A stretch of 64,000 nucleotides of DNA from Aquimonas sp046318115. GTDB taxonomy: Bacteria > Pseudomonadota > Gammaproteobacteria > Xanthomonadales > Xanthomonadaceae. The DNA lies in NCBI GenBank assembly GCA_046318115.1, contig JBKCVA010000021.1:5010-69009 (forward strand), written 5' to 3'. Position 1 is the stretch's first letter; every line of letters begins with the position of its first letter. Shown piece after piece: positions 1-7,653 of the stretch. A program made the position numbers and the translations under genes. The notes under the pieces are model-generated. The model saw only the letters and a program-made list of their open reading frames with translations, had not been told where the DNA came from and searched no databases.

Positions 1-1175
1 GCGGCGGGCTCTACTACTTCCTGCGCCGTGAACGCCACGAGCCGCCGCGACACCAGCCGCCGGAAATGAAGGAATACCCCTTCGCGACCCTGCTCGTGCC
101 CTGTCACAACGAGGGCCCCAACTGCGAGGACACGATCTCCGCACTCGCGGCGCAGATCTACCCGGACTTCGAGATCATCGCGATCAACGACGGCTCGACC
201 GACGACACCGCCGAGCACCTGAACCGTCTGACCGCGCGCTTCCCGCGTCTGCGGGTGATCCATCTGAGCCGCAACCTCGGCAAGGCCAACGCCCTGCGCA
301 TGGGTACGCTCGCGGCACGCGGCGAGTACCTGATCTGCATCGACGGCGATGCCATGCTCGACCCCTGGGCCACGCGCTGGATGGTCTGGCATCTGGCTTC
401 GGGTCCGCGCGTGGGCGCCGTCACCGGCAACCCGCGCATCCGCAACCGCAGCACCCTGCTCGGGCGCCTGCAGGTCGGCGAATTCAGTTCGATCATCGGC
501 ATGATCAAGCGCGCCCAGCGCGTGTACGGCCGCATTTTCACCCTCTCCGGCGTGATCGCCGGCTTCCGCAAGACCGCCTTGGAGCGCATCGGTTTCTGGA
601 ACGAAACCATGATCACCGAGGACATCGACATCAGCTGGCGCCTGCAGCTCGACCACTGGGACATCCGCTACGAGCCCAATGCGCTGTGCTGGATCCTGAT
701 GCCGGAAACCTACAAGGGCCTGTGGAAACAGCGCCTGCGCTGGGCCCAGGGCGGCGTGGAAGTGCTGATGAAGCACGCCGGCAACCTGCTCAACTGGAAG
801 AAGCGCCGAATGTGGGGCGTGCTGGCCGAGTACTTCTTCAGCGTGCTCTGGGCCTACGTGATGCTCGGCATCCTGGTGCTCTGGGTCATCGGCCTCGTCT
901 TCCACATGCCGCCGGCGCTGTACGTCGACACCATCCTGCCGCGCTGGCATGGCATGGTGCTGGCCCTCATCTGCATGACCCAGTTTGGAGTGTCGATGAT
1001 CATCGACCGCCGCTACGAGGCTGGGGTCGGTCGCAACTATTTCTGGATGGTCTGGTACCCCATCGCCTACTGGCTGCTCAGCCTGTTCACCACAGTGGTG
1101 GCCGTGCCGAAGACGATCTTCCGCGGCAAGCCCAAGCGTGCCACCTGGGTCAGCCCAGACCGGGGCGTGCAGTGA
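1..1175 (+). CDS. pgaC: Poly-beta-1,6-N-acetyl-D-glucosamine synthase PgaC (5' end cut by window)
   Basis: Inner-membrane family 2 glycosyltransferase that polymerises UDP-GlcNAc into the biofilm polysaccharide PNAG. The frame is open from base 3, and the residues before the first ATG (base 66) look like the end of the N-terminal membrane segment (GGLYYFLRRER). The true start is therefore upstream of the window and the ATG at 66 is internal. Visible GT2 motifs are NDGSTDDT, the metal-binding DGDA, the TEDIDISW acceptor motif and QRLRWAQGG of processive synthases. C-terminal hydrophobic segments follow, and the protein ends in the PgaC-typical WVSPDRG. The stop overlaps the GTG of pgaD by four bases, so the two are translationally coupled. 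pgaA and pgaB would be expected just upstream, outside the window. Confidence 0.95.
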   Translation, partial: GGLYYFLRRERHEPPRHQPPEMKEYPFATLLVPCHNEGPNCEDTISALAAQIYPDFEIIAINDGSTDDTAEHLNRLTARFPRLRVIHLSRNLGKANALRMGTLAARGEYLICIDGDAMLDPWATRWMVWHLASGPRVGAVTGNPRIRNRSTLLGRLQVGEFSSIIGMIKRAQRVYGRIFTLSGVIAGFRKTALERIGFWNETMITEDIDISWRLQLDHWDIRYEPNALCWILMPETYKGLWKQRLRWAQGGVEVLMKHAGNLLNWKKRRMWGVLAEYFFSVLWAYVMLGILVLWVIGLVFHMPPALYVDTILPRWHGMVLALICMTQFGVSMIIDRRYEAGVGRNYFWMVWYPIAYWLLSLFTTVVAVPKTIFRGKPKRATWVSPDRGVQ

Positions 1176-1717
1176 GCAGCAAGACGCTCAATCCGGCCGA
1201 ACAGGTCGCCGCGACCGCGAACCAGCTCAAGCCGCAGGGCCCGCTGATCGTGGCCCCTGAGAAAGTCAGCTGGCGGGACCGCACGATCTCGCATCTCCTG
1301 ACCGGCGCCGCCTGGGCCGCCTACTTCTGGCTGATCGCGCCGGCGATCACCACGCTGGCGTGGATCCTGGGCCTGCGCTACGCCTGGATCGAGCTGACCG
1401 CGCCCCTGTTGACCGGTCAGGGCATGCCGGGCCTGCTGCTGCCCATCCTCGCGGGCAGCGGTGTCGTCGTGCTGCTGCTGTGGGCTGAATTCAACCGCTG
1501 GCGCTTCACCGGCGTCGAACGCCGCAAGACCACCCCGCCCGTCTCCGACGCCGTAGTCGCCGCCGCGCTCGGCGCCCCGCTCTCGCTGCCGCACGAACTG
1601 CGCGCCAGCTTCGAGACGCTGCCGGTCGTGGTGCTGCAGATGAACGAGCAGGCCGAGCCCGAGGGCTTCATCGCCACGCTGGAACCGCCGAAGCCGCTGC
1701 GCAGGATCATGAAGTAG
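1172..1717 (+). CDS. pgaD: PNAG biosynthesis accessory protein PgaD
   Basis: Small inner-membrane partner that stabilises PgaC and, in E. coli, takes part in c-di-GMP control of PNAG synthesis. A GTG start at 1172 overlaps the pgaC stop (GTGA) and gives 181 residues, longer than the roughly 137 of E. coli PgaD. Two hydrophobic segments lie at about residues 43-67 and 87-105, followed by a basic stretch (WAEFNRWRF), as expected for PgaD. The C-terminal tail after residue 110 is proline- and alanine-rich and lacks obvious motifs. The assignment rests on position after pgaC and the two-membrane-helix architecture; primary sequence conservation in this family is low. Confidence 0.85.
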   Translation: MSSKTLNPAEQVAATANQLKPQGPLIVAPEKVSWRDRTISHLLTGAAWAAYFWLIAPAITTLAWILGLRYAWIELTAPLLTGQGMPGLLLPILAGSGVVVLLLWAEFNRWRFTGVERRKTTPPVSDAVVAAALGAPLSLPHELRASFETLPVVVLQMNEQAEPEGFIATLEPPKPLRRIMK

Positions 1718-1724
1718 GCCCATA

Positions 1725-1743
1725 GGGTGGGCGCTGGCCCACC
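1725..1743 (+). repeat. REP-like palindromic element, copy 1
   Basis: A perfect 7-bp inverted repeat GGTGGGC / GCCCACC around a GCTG loop, preceded by CATAG and followed by a GGGCTCGACGCTCGC-type tail. The same architecture recurs at 6271-6548, 10134-10151 and 12404-12421. It lies directly after the pgaD stop codon, so it could also act as a transcript-end hairpin. Confidence 0.75.
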
Positions 1744-1892
1744 GTGGGCTCGACGCTCGCACCACGATGGACGCGTGCCACGCCCGAAACGCTTCCACGG
1801 TGAGCGATCGGGTCCAGCCCTGCCGCCCCCTGACGCCTGGTCTGCAGCACGCACGCGCGTCAGAATCGCGAACGACCTACCCGGAGAAGCAC

Positions 1893-2270
1893 ATGGGCCT
1901 GCTCGACGGAATGCTTGGCAATGCCTCGAAGATCGACTCCGCGAAGATCCAGCACGAGTTCACCAGCCTTCTCGCGCAGGGCGAGCGTGTCGAACACGCC
2001 TACCAACTCATTCGCGACTACTTCGTTTTCACCGACAGGCGCTTGGTGCTGGTCGACAAGCAGGGGCTGACCGGCAGCAAGATCGAGTACCACTCGATCC
2101 CCTACCGGAGCATTACCCACTTCAGCATCGAGACCGCTGGCACCTTCGATCTCGATGCCGAGCTCAAGATCTGGATCTCCAGCACCGCCGTACCTGTCCA
2201 GAAGCGCTTCAACAAGAAGCTCAGCATCTACGAGGTGCAGGCGGTGCTGGCAAGCTACGTGCTGCGCTAG
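1893..2270 (+). CDS. PH domain-containing protein (bacterial pleckstrin-homology type)
   Basis: A 125-residue cytosolic protein that resembles the bacterial PH domain family (formerly DUF1696): a short N-terminal helix, then alternating beta strands with the typical segment YFVFTDRRLVLVDKQGLTG and a C-terminal helix IYEVQAVLASYVL. The ATG at 1893 was chosen because GGAGAA lies seven bases upstream and because the family begins MGLLDGMLG. A longer open frame reaching back to 1767 has non-coding-like composition. Members are widespread but have no assigned molecular role. It stands alone between pgaD and the convergent AraC regulator. Confidence 0.85.
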   Translation: MGLLDGMLGNASKIDSAKIQHEFTSLLAQGERVEHAYQLIRDYFVFTDRRLVLVDKQGLTGSKIEYHSIPYRSITHFSIETAGTFDLDAELKIWISSTAVPVQKRFNKKLSIYEVQAVLASYVLR

Positions 2271-2327
2271 CGACGCAGCTTCGGCGCCAGCTGCTGTCGC
2301 TCCGTCGAGGCGGTGCAGCCGAGCCAC

Positions 2328-3170
2328 TCAGGCATCCGCAGTCGAGAGCGTCTGCGCCCGCAACCAAGCCAAGGGCGAAGCCCCGACCCGTGCACTGAAC
2401 ACCCGCGCCAGCGCGGACGCCGAGGCGTAGCCGACCTGCTGGGCCACCTGCCCCACCGGCCGACCGCGACGCAGCTCGGCCATGGCCAGTCCCACCCGCC
2501 AGCCCGCGAGGTAGTCCATCGGCGTCTGTCCCAGCACCTGCTGGAAATGCAGGGCGAAGCGCGCGCGCGACATGCCGGCACGCTCGGCGAGCTGCTGCAG
2601 CGTCCAGACCTCCGCCGGCTGGGCGTGCATCGCCACCAGCGCCTTGGCCAGGCGTGGATCGGCCAAACCCGCCAGGACTCCCAAGCGAGGCCCGCCGCCG
2701 CTCATGGCGATGCGCAGCAGGTGCAGCACCAGCAGCTCGCTCAAACGATCCAGCGCGGCTGATCGGCCACAGCGTTGCTCGAAGGCCTCATCGAACAGAA
2801 GCTGCAGCACGCTCGCGAGTGCCGGGGCGGCGTCCAGCGCCAGCACCAGCGGATTGGGCAGTGCCACGGACAGCGGATCGGCGCCCGACGGACCAAAGGC
2901 CACGGAAGCGCAGACGAGTTCAGCGGACTCGCCGGGGGGTGTCGCCAAGCGATGCGCGAGTGGGCGCGGGTAGAAGGCCAGGCTGGGCCGTTCCAATCGC
3001 TGCAGGCATTCACCCCGACTGTCCTGCAGCTCGATGACGCCGGTCCGCAGCACATGCAGATGCCCCGAGCCATCGCTGCTGTCGAACAGCTCGCTGCCGC
3101 AGACCAGGCCCGAATGAAAGACGCGCGCCTTCAGGGCGAAGTGGTCGAGCAGGTGGGCGAGACGGTCCAT
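2328..3170 (-). CDS. AraC-family transcriptional regulator with N-terminal cupin domain
   Basis: A 280-residue regulator. Residues 1 to about 165 form a cupin-like sensor domain of the RclR/cupin_6 kind. Residues 180-275 hold two helix-turn-helix units (WTLQQLAERAGMSRARFALHF, then PVGQVAQQVGYASASALARVF), as in AraC DNA-binding domains. The start at 3170 is set by family length; an in-frame ATG seven codons upstream (3191) is possible. The gene is transcribed divergently from the AhpD-like gene at 3279 across a 108-bp spacer, a common arrangement for a regulator controlling its neighbour. Peroxide or reactive-chlorine sensing is inference from the cupin_6 relationship and the neighbour. Confidence 0.85.
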   Translation of the reverse strand: MDRLAHLLDHFALKARVFHSGLVCGSELFDSSDGSGHLHVLRTGVIELQDSRGECLQRLERPSLAFYPRPLAHRLATPPGESAELVCASVAFGPSGADPLSVALPNPLVLALDAAPALASVLQLLFDEAFEQRCGRSAALDRLSELLVLHLLRIAMSGGGPRLGVLAGLADPRLAKALVAMHAQPAEVWTLQQLAERAGMSRARFALHFQQVLGQTPMDYLAGWRVGLAMAELRRGRPVGQVAQQVGYASASALARVFSARVGASPLAWLRAQTLSTADA

Positions 3171-3278
3171 TTGAGACTCCGGGTATCGCATTGGAGACGA
3201 TCGGATTCCAAGAGTATCGAAGTGAACGGGAAGATGTGCCCCGTGGCCCGACGCCCCCCCACTTCCAAGGAGATCACC
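3171..3278. promoter_or_regulatory. Divergent promoter region between AraC regulator and AhpD-like gene
   Basis: A 108-bp spacer between two divergent start codons, which must hold both promoters and probably the regulator's operator. An AAGGAGAT Shine-Dalgarno sequence ends the region on the plus strand, next to the 3279 start. I see no confident sigma-70 pair. Confidence 0.45.
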
Positions 3279-3836
3279 ATGCCCCGCATCGCCCCGCTCG
3301 ACCCCACCCAGGCCAGCCCCGCCACCGCCGAAGCCCTGTTCGGCGTGAAGGCCAAACTGGGCGGCCTGCCCAACCTCATCCTGACCCTGGCGCATTCGCC
3401 GACCGCCCTGCACGGCTATCTGGGCTTCGGCAGCGCGCAGGCGCAGGGCCTGCTGGACTCGCGCCAGCGCGAGATCGTCGCGCTGGCCGTGGGCCAGGCC
3501 AACCGCTGCGGCTACTGCCTGGCAGCGCACTCCGTGATCGGTCGCGGCGCGGGACTGAGCGCGGACGCGATCGCCGCGGCACGCGCCGGCCGTGGCCTGG
3601 AGCCGCGCGACGCCGCCCTCGCACGCTTTGCCCAAACCGTGGTCGAGCGCCGCGGCAACGTCGACGAGCGCGAATTCGACGCCTTCATCGGCGCCGGCTT
3701 CGGCGCGGGCGAAGCCATCGAAGTGGTGGCCCTGGTCGCACAGAACACGCTGACCAACTACGTCAACCACCTTGCCGGCACTGCCGTCGACTTCCCCGTC
3801 GTCGCCCTCGACCTGCCGAACTCGCAGGCGGCCTGA
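3279..3836 (+). CDS. Carboxymuconolactone decarboxylase/AhpD-like peroxidase
   Basis: A 185-residue all-helical protein of the CMD/AhpD superfamily (uncharacterised peroxidase-related subgroup). The thiol active site is visible as CGYC (C77, C80) followed by AAHS (H84), matching the AhpD C-x-x-C-x3-H signature. Such proteins reduce hydroperoxides or disulfides with their paired cysteines. The ATG at 3279 has AAGGAG seven bases upstream. It is divergent from an AraC regulator whose N-terminal domain belongs to a family known to sense oxidants, so oxidant-induced expression is a reasonable inference. The natural reductant is not evident, although a thioredoxin gene follows. Confidence 0.88.
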   Translation: MPRIAPLDPTQASPATAEALFGVKAKLGGLPNLILTLAHSPTALHGYLGFGSAQAQGLLDSRQREIVALAVGQANRCGYCLAAHSVIGRGAGLSADAIAAARAGRGLEPRDAALARFAQTVVERRGNVDEREFDAFIGAGFGAGEAIEVVALVAQNTLTNYVNHLAGTAVDFPVVALDLPNSQAA

Positions 3837-3936
3837 GCGCGCGCGCGAGGCAATCAGAGCGCCCCGGGCACGCTCCTCCCTGCTGCGTGCGGGGCTACCG
3901 CTTCGCGCGCATGCCCCCCACTCATCAGGATCCGCC

Positions 3937-4338
3937 ATGTCCCCACTCATGCCTGCCGTCCGCGCGCTGCTCGTGCTCGCGCTGTTCTCGATCGCGAGCC
4001 TTGCCCAGGCCGAGAGTCGCTTCGACGCCTTCACCCCGGAACGTTTCCAGGCGCTGCAGGCGGAGGGCAAGACCATCGTCATTGACGTGTGGGCGCCGTG
4101 GTGCCCGACCTGCCGCAACCAGTCGCCAAAGCTCGAGGCCCTGTTGGCCGAGCCGGCCTTCGCGGAGTTCGCAGGGCTGAAGCTGCACTGGGACGATCAA
4201 CGCGAACTCGCCAAGCAGCTCGGCGCACCGCGACAGAGCACGGTGTTCGTGTTCAAGGGCAGCGAGCAGCGCGCAATGAGCGTGGCCGAGACTGATCTCG
4301 ACCGGCTGCGCGAGGTCTACCGCACGGGCCTCGACTGA
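3937..4338 (+). CDS. Secreted/periplasmic thioredoxin-family protein
   Basis: A 133-residue protein with a clear signal peptide (residues 1-25, cleaved near AQA|ES) and a thioredoxin-like domain holding the redox motif WCPTC (C56, C59). It lies seven bases upstream of a CcdA-type membrane electron carrier, so the likely role is a periplasmic disulfide reductase fed with electrons by that partner, in cytochrome c maturation or periplasmic thiol repair. The thioredoxin fold looks short, with a VFVFKG strand near the C-terminus. The cis-proline region is PRQSTVFVF, where the usual cis-Pro is not obvious. Confidence 0.85.
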   Translation: MSPLMPAVRALLVLALFSIASLAQAESRFDAFTPERFQALQAEGKTIVIDVWAPWCPTCRNQSPKLEALLAEPAFAEFAGLKLHWDDQRELAKQLGAPRQSTVFVFKGSEQRAMSVAETDLDRLREVYRTGLD

Positions 4339-4345
4339 AGCACCT

Positions 4346-5074
4346 GTGGATCTCTCGCTCACCACGCTCGGGCTGGCCGCAATCGCCGGCCTGCTCACCA
4401 CGCTGTCGCCTTGCGTGCTGCCGATCCTGCCGATGGTGGCCGCCTCGGCCACCGGCCGCAGCCGCTGGGGTCTGCCAGCCTTGGCCGCGGGCCTGGCGCT
4501 GGCTTTCACCCTGATCGGAGTGACCCTTGCGCGCAGCGGCGATCTGCTGGGACTCGACGAGCGTGCCCTGCGCAGCATGGCCGGCGTGCTGATGCTGGTG
4601 CTGGGCACGGTGCTGATCAGCGCGCGCCTGCAGGCGGCGCTGTCGGGCCTGTTGTCGAAGCTCGGTTCGCTGGGCGGCAATGCCGCAGCCAAGATCCGCA
4701 GCGAGCACCCGGCCGCGCAGTTTGGCGTCGGCGCCCTGCTCGGCGTGGCCTGGAGCCCCTGCGTCGGGCCCACCCTGGGCGCGGCGATCGCGCTTGCAGC
4801 CACGGGTCAAGGCAGCGCTCAGGCCGCCGTGGTGATGTCGGTGTTCAGCGTCGGCGCGGTGCTGCCCCTGCTCGGCGCAGGACTGCTCTCACGCCAGGCC
4901 TTCGCCTGCCTGCGCGATCGCGCCCTCAGCGCGGGTGGCATCGGCAAGACGGTGATGGGCGCCAGCCTGCTGCTGGTCGGCGTGCTGGTGCTGAGCGGCC
5001 TCGACAAGGCACTGGAAGCCTGGCTGCTCGATGTGGGGCCGAGCTGGTTGACGGAACTGAGCGTGCGGTTCTGA
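4346..5074 (+). CDS. CcdA-family thiol:disulfide membrane transporter
   Basis: A 242-residue polytopic membrane protein of the CcdA/DsbD-beta family, which shuttles reducing equivalents from cytoplasmic thioredoxin to the periplasm. Both redox-active cysteines are visible in the conserved helix motifs SPCVLPILP (C23) and SPCVGPTLG (C139). About six hydrophobic segments fit the family. It starts with GTG at 4346, seven bases after the thioredoxin stop, so the two form a minimal Trx-CcdA module. No other cytochrome c maturation genes are nearby. Confidence 0.9.
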   Translation: MDLSLTTLGLAAIAGLLTTLSPCVLPILPMVAASATGRSRWGLPALAAGLALAFTLIGVTLARSGDLLGLDERALRSMAGVLMLVLGTVLISARLQAALSGLLSKLGSLGGNAAAKIRSEHPAAQFGVGALLGVAWSPCVGPTLGAAIALAATGQGSAQAAVVMSVFSVGAVLPLLGAGLLSRQAFACLRDRALSAGGIGKTVMGASLLLVGVLVLSGLDKALEAWLLDVGPSWLTELSVRF

Positions 5075-5295
5075 GGCTTGGCAACGGCGGGGCCTGCTGG
5101 ACTGGGGCGTGGAGATTGCCCCATGAAGGCAGGCCCCCGACGGGATCCCGACTTTGCACGCACCCTAGCCGCAGCAGCGCTTGATTCCGGGCGGAATTCG
5201 GCAAAGTCAGGGGGAGCGCCCAGACTTCCAGAGCCGCCTGCGCGGGTCTACCGTAGGAAAGGTGGCGCGTAGCCTGGAGGCAAACCGGTGGGAAT

Positions 5296-5595
5296 ATGCG
5301 ATTGAGGCTGAAACCCTACGAGGCTCCGTGGCACATCACGACGCGCTCGATCACGTTCGGACTGATCGCCCTGAGCTTCGCTTCCTGGCTGACGGCATTT
5401 GCCGTCAACAGCTTCGCCCACCCGTGGTTCATGGGGGTGTTGGCCTTGGCCTTCCTGGTGTTCGGCCTGAGCGGCGCTCTCGCCTGGATTGTCTATTGCG
5501 TAGGGTTCGCGCCGGGATTTGCCGCACGGGCAGCGCGAAGAATTCGCCAGCGCATCGGAACGCGCAGGGAGGAGCAAGATCAGGATTCCCGGTGA
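5296..5595 (+). CDS. Small two-helix membrane protein, hypothetical
   Basis: A 99-residue frame with two clear hydrophobic segments (about residues 19-41 and 47-71), a basic cytoplasmic tail rich in arginine, and a G-rich ribosome-binding stretch (GGTGGGAAT) directly before the ATG. No family recognised. Membrane topology and a start site support a real gene, but it stands alone between an intergenic stretch and the next orphan gene. Confidence 0.6.
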   Translation: MRLRLKPYEAPWHITTRSITFGLIALSFASWLTAFAVNSFAHPWFMGVLALAFLVFGLSGALAWIVYCVGFAPGFAARAARRIRQRIGTRREEQDQDSR

Positions 5596-5671
5596 CCCTC
5601 GCACCTGCACCGCAGGCATCTTCCATCGCGTTCACGGGGTGCTTGCGCATCCGACCTCGGGGGACACTCCA

Positions 5672-6112
5672 TTGAACCTCCTCGTTAGGCGAAGACACAT
5701 CTCAACCCCGCCCGGCTATCCCGAGCGGGAGTGCTTTCTGGTTTCGTACCAGATGCCCTTCTGCAGGCACTGCTATGTGCTCTGCCACGAGCCGACAGAT
5801 CCGGATCATCCAAGTGTCGACCTCGCGACCATGAGCTTCTTCATCTCGGAGGCGCACGCGCTGTCGACGAAGGCGGTGGGAAACGCCCACTCGTTCGTCA
5901 TCATTCACAGCGGCGGCTTCGTTCGTAAGCGCCACAATCTGCACCTGCATGTCTTCGTGATCCGGAGGCGGTGGCAAAAGGCTTGGCTGTACGCGCTGTT
6001 GACAGCCATCCACGGCACCTCCGCGGCATGGAGGCTGGCGCTGGGGGCATTCGGACGCGCGCCTGCCCGGCACTTCGAGCCCAAGGGCTCTCGCCACCCG
6101 TCCGCGGACTGA
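5672..6112 (+). CDS. Hypothetical protein with a HIT-like histidine cluster
   Basis: About 146 residues from a TTG at 5672. The frame is open further back to 5519, but that part overlaps the upstream gene and looks non-coding. The core reads like a divergent HIT-superfamily domain: a strand with FVIIHSGG, then H-x2-H-L-H-V-F-V, close to the H-phi-H-phi-H-phi-phi nucleotide-hydrolase signature but with the first histidine displaced. A CRHC pair lies in the N-terminal part (MPFCRHCYVLCHEP), and the region after the histidines is hydrophobic. HIT proteins hydrolyse or transfer nucleoside phosphates; activity here is unproven. The start codon is uncertain. Confidence 0.6.
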   Translation: MNLLVRRRHISTPPGYPERECFLVSYQMPFCRHCYVLCHEPTDPDHPSVDLATMSFFISEAHALSTKAVGNAHSFVIIHSGGFVRKRHNLHLHVFVIRRRWQKAWLYALLTAIHGTSAAWRLALGAFGRAPARHFEPKGSRHPSAD

Positions 6113-6270
6113 CGCGCCGGCGAACGTGACCTCGGGTCTGGCCGGCCTCCGCATGCGTGCGCTGACCGGCTTCAGCATGGCGTTGACCTGCGCTGTTTGT
6201 GCGCGCGTGGGCGGGCTCCGCGAGTCACTCCCATTGAAAGCAAAACTGACCGCAGCGAAGGTCTCGGTTC

Positions 6271-6293
6271 GGTGGGTCAAGACCCACCCTATG
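6271..6293 (-). repeat. REP-like palindromic element, inverted copy
   Basis: Palindrome GGTGGGTC-AAGACCCACC followed by CTATG, which is the reverse complement of the CATAG prefix of the neighbouring copies. Head-to-head orientation with the copy at 6333 gives a BIME-like pair. Confidence 0.8.
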
Positions 6294-6332
6294 CGTCGTG
6301 CGGGGTACCGGGGTTTCGAACAGCCGGACAGC

Positions 6333-6355
6333 CATAGGGTGGGTCTTGACCCACC
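6333..6355 (+). repeat. REP-like palindromic element, direct copy
   Basis: CATAG prefix plus the GGTGGGTC-TTGACCCACC palindrome. It lacks the GGAGCCCAACGCTCGCC tail of the next two copies and is separated from the 6361 copy by five bases. Confidence 0.8.
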
Positions 6356-6360
6356 AGGAA

Positions 6361-6430
6361 CATAGGGTGGGTCTTGACCCACCGGAGCCCAACGCTCGCC
6401 TCTGTCTCGAAGAGGGCGACAATTCGCGAC
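6361..6430 (+). repeat. 70-bp direct repeat, first copy (REP palindrome plus tail)
   Basis: Begins with CATAG and the GGTGGGTC-TTGACCCACC palindrome, continues through a GGAGCCCAACGCTCGCC tail and a TCTCGAAGAGGGCGACAATT segment, and ends TTCGCGAC. It matches 6479-6548 at all but one base (AACGC against CACGC). Confidence 0.85.
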
Positions 6431-6478
6431 GAAGGGCCCAGCCCAACGCTCGCCTCGACAAGGGTCTTGCCCCCGAGC

Positions 6479-6548
6479 CATAGGGTGGGTCTTGACCCAC
6501 CGGAGCCCCACGCTCGCCTCTGTCTCGAAGAGGGCGACAATTCGCGAC
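6479..6548 (+). repeat. 70-bp direct repeat, second copy
   Basis: Near-identical to 6361-6430, with 48 bp between the copies. The spacer itself carries a partial third tail (GCCCAACGCTCGCCTCGA). This suggests repeated local duplication of a larger unit than the palindrome alone. Confidence 0.85.
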
Positions 6549-6612
6549 AAACGGGGCGCCCAGCCTTGCGCGATCCGTGTTCGCGCGTCGCGACGCAATC
6601 CGGCGCTCGCGA

Positions 6613-7653
6613 CTACTCCCCGCCCCGCCCCGCGGCATCCGTGATCTCGCCAAGCGCTTCCAGCACGCTGGTCGCGAACGCGCCCGCCGGCAGGAAGAAC
6701 TCGATCTGCAGGGTCACGTCATCTTCGAAGCGCCACACCAGCTCGCGCACTGGCAGCCGCAGCGCGCGACGCTCCTGCTTGAGGTCGATCGACTCCAATC
6801 CGGCTCGCAACGCCTCGAACTGCGCCGCGCACTGCGTCTCCAGTTCGGCAAGCGCACCCGCGCAGCGCAAGGCGCCAGTGCCCCACAGCGGCCCGGTCGG
6901 GTGGATGTCCATGCGGTGCGCGCGCTCGATCAATTCAGGCGTGATCGGCTCGGGCCCGAACACGCTGTGGCTGCCGTCGAGCATGCACACCTCGCCCTCG
7001 ATCAGCTGGTCCCAGTCACCGCGCTGCACGCGTTCGCCAAGCACTGTGTTGAAGATCGCCGAGCGCGCCGACGACAGCAGGATCGAGCGCTCTTCGCGAT
7101 CGACGCGACGCCCCGCGAACATCGCCTCGGCAGCCTGAAGATTGCGGCCGTCTCGACCGAAACGCTGTGCGCCGAAGTAGTTGGGCACGCCGCGCGCAGC
7201 GATGTTGGCGAGGCGCTGTTCGATGGCCTCGCGGGCACCTTCAACCCCGCGCAGGCGCAGGTGGAAGCGGTTGCCCTTCAGCGCGCCGCGCGGAAGCTTG
7301 CGGTTGTGCCAGATCTGCTCGATCAGCACGGCTTCTGCGTCTTCAAACGGCGTGGCCGGTGCGATGCGCTTGGGCAGGTGCAGGCTGAACCACTGGCGGG
7401 TCACCGCGTGACGATCCTTCAGCCCCGCGTAGCCCACGCCCATCGGCGCGATGCCGGCCCACTTGGCCAGCTGCTTGGCGATCCAGCCGGTGTTGGCCTG
7501 ACGCTTTTCGATGCAGACAAACAGGTGCTCACCGCCGCCGCCCGGGGCGAAGCCCAGCACCTCATCGACGCGGAAATCCTCGGGCTGCTCGCGGATACGC
7601 GCAGACAGCACCGCCTCGCCCAGCGCGCGCGGCCGCTCCGGCACCGCGCTCAT
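6613..7653 (-). CDS. truD: tRNA pseudouridine(13) synthase TruD
   Basis: Isomerises uridine 13 in the D-arm of tRNA-Glu. The 346 residues match the family length. The signature GYAGLKDRHAVTRQWFS carries the catalytic aspartate at residue 80, as in E. coli. The later segments NYFGAQRFGRDGRN and the GPLWG motif (about residue 250) belong to the TRUD insertion domain. Its ATG overlaps the ispF stop codon by four bases (ATGA), so it is translated as the distal gene of an ispF-truD pair. The REP-like repeat cluster follows immediately downstream. Confidence 0.95.
   Translation of the reverse strand: MSAVPERPRALGEAVLSARIREQPEDFRVDEVLGFAPGGGGEHLFVCIEKRQANTGWIAKQLAKWAGIAPMGVGYAGLKDRHAVTRQWFSLHLPKRIAPATPFEDAEAVLIEQIWHNRKLPRGALKGNRFHLRLRGVEGAREAIEQRLANIAARGVPNYFGAQRFGRDGRNLQAAEAMFAGRRVDREERSILLSSARSAIFNTVLGERVQRGDWDQLIEGEVCMLDGSHSVFGPEPITPELIERAHRMDIHPTGPLWGTGALRCAGALAELETQCAAQFEALRAGLESIDLKQERRALRLPVRELVWRFEDDVTLQIEFFLPAGAFATSVLEALGEITDAAGRGGE

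Larger units (their letters stand above)
6113..6612. other. Non-coding REP-like repeat cluster
   Basis: A 500-bp spacer without a credible gene on either strand. It holds four copies of the palindrome built on GGTGGGTC-TTGACCCACC: one inverted copy at 6271-6293 and three direct copies starting at 6333, 6361 and 6479. The last two sit at the head of a 70-bp direct duplication. Open frames crossing the region only read the repeats. Confidence 0.8.

Noticed and set aside
5078..5272. A 64-codon open frame after the CcdA gene
   Set aside because: Arg/Pro/Gly-rich without a ribosome site or domain; it looks like intergenic GC-rich DNA.
6113..6612. Coding frames through the REP-like repeat cluster on both strands
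   Set aside because: Translations consist of the palindrome read repeatedly, and frames end at repeat edges.
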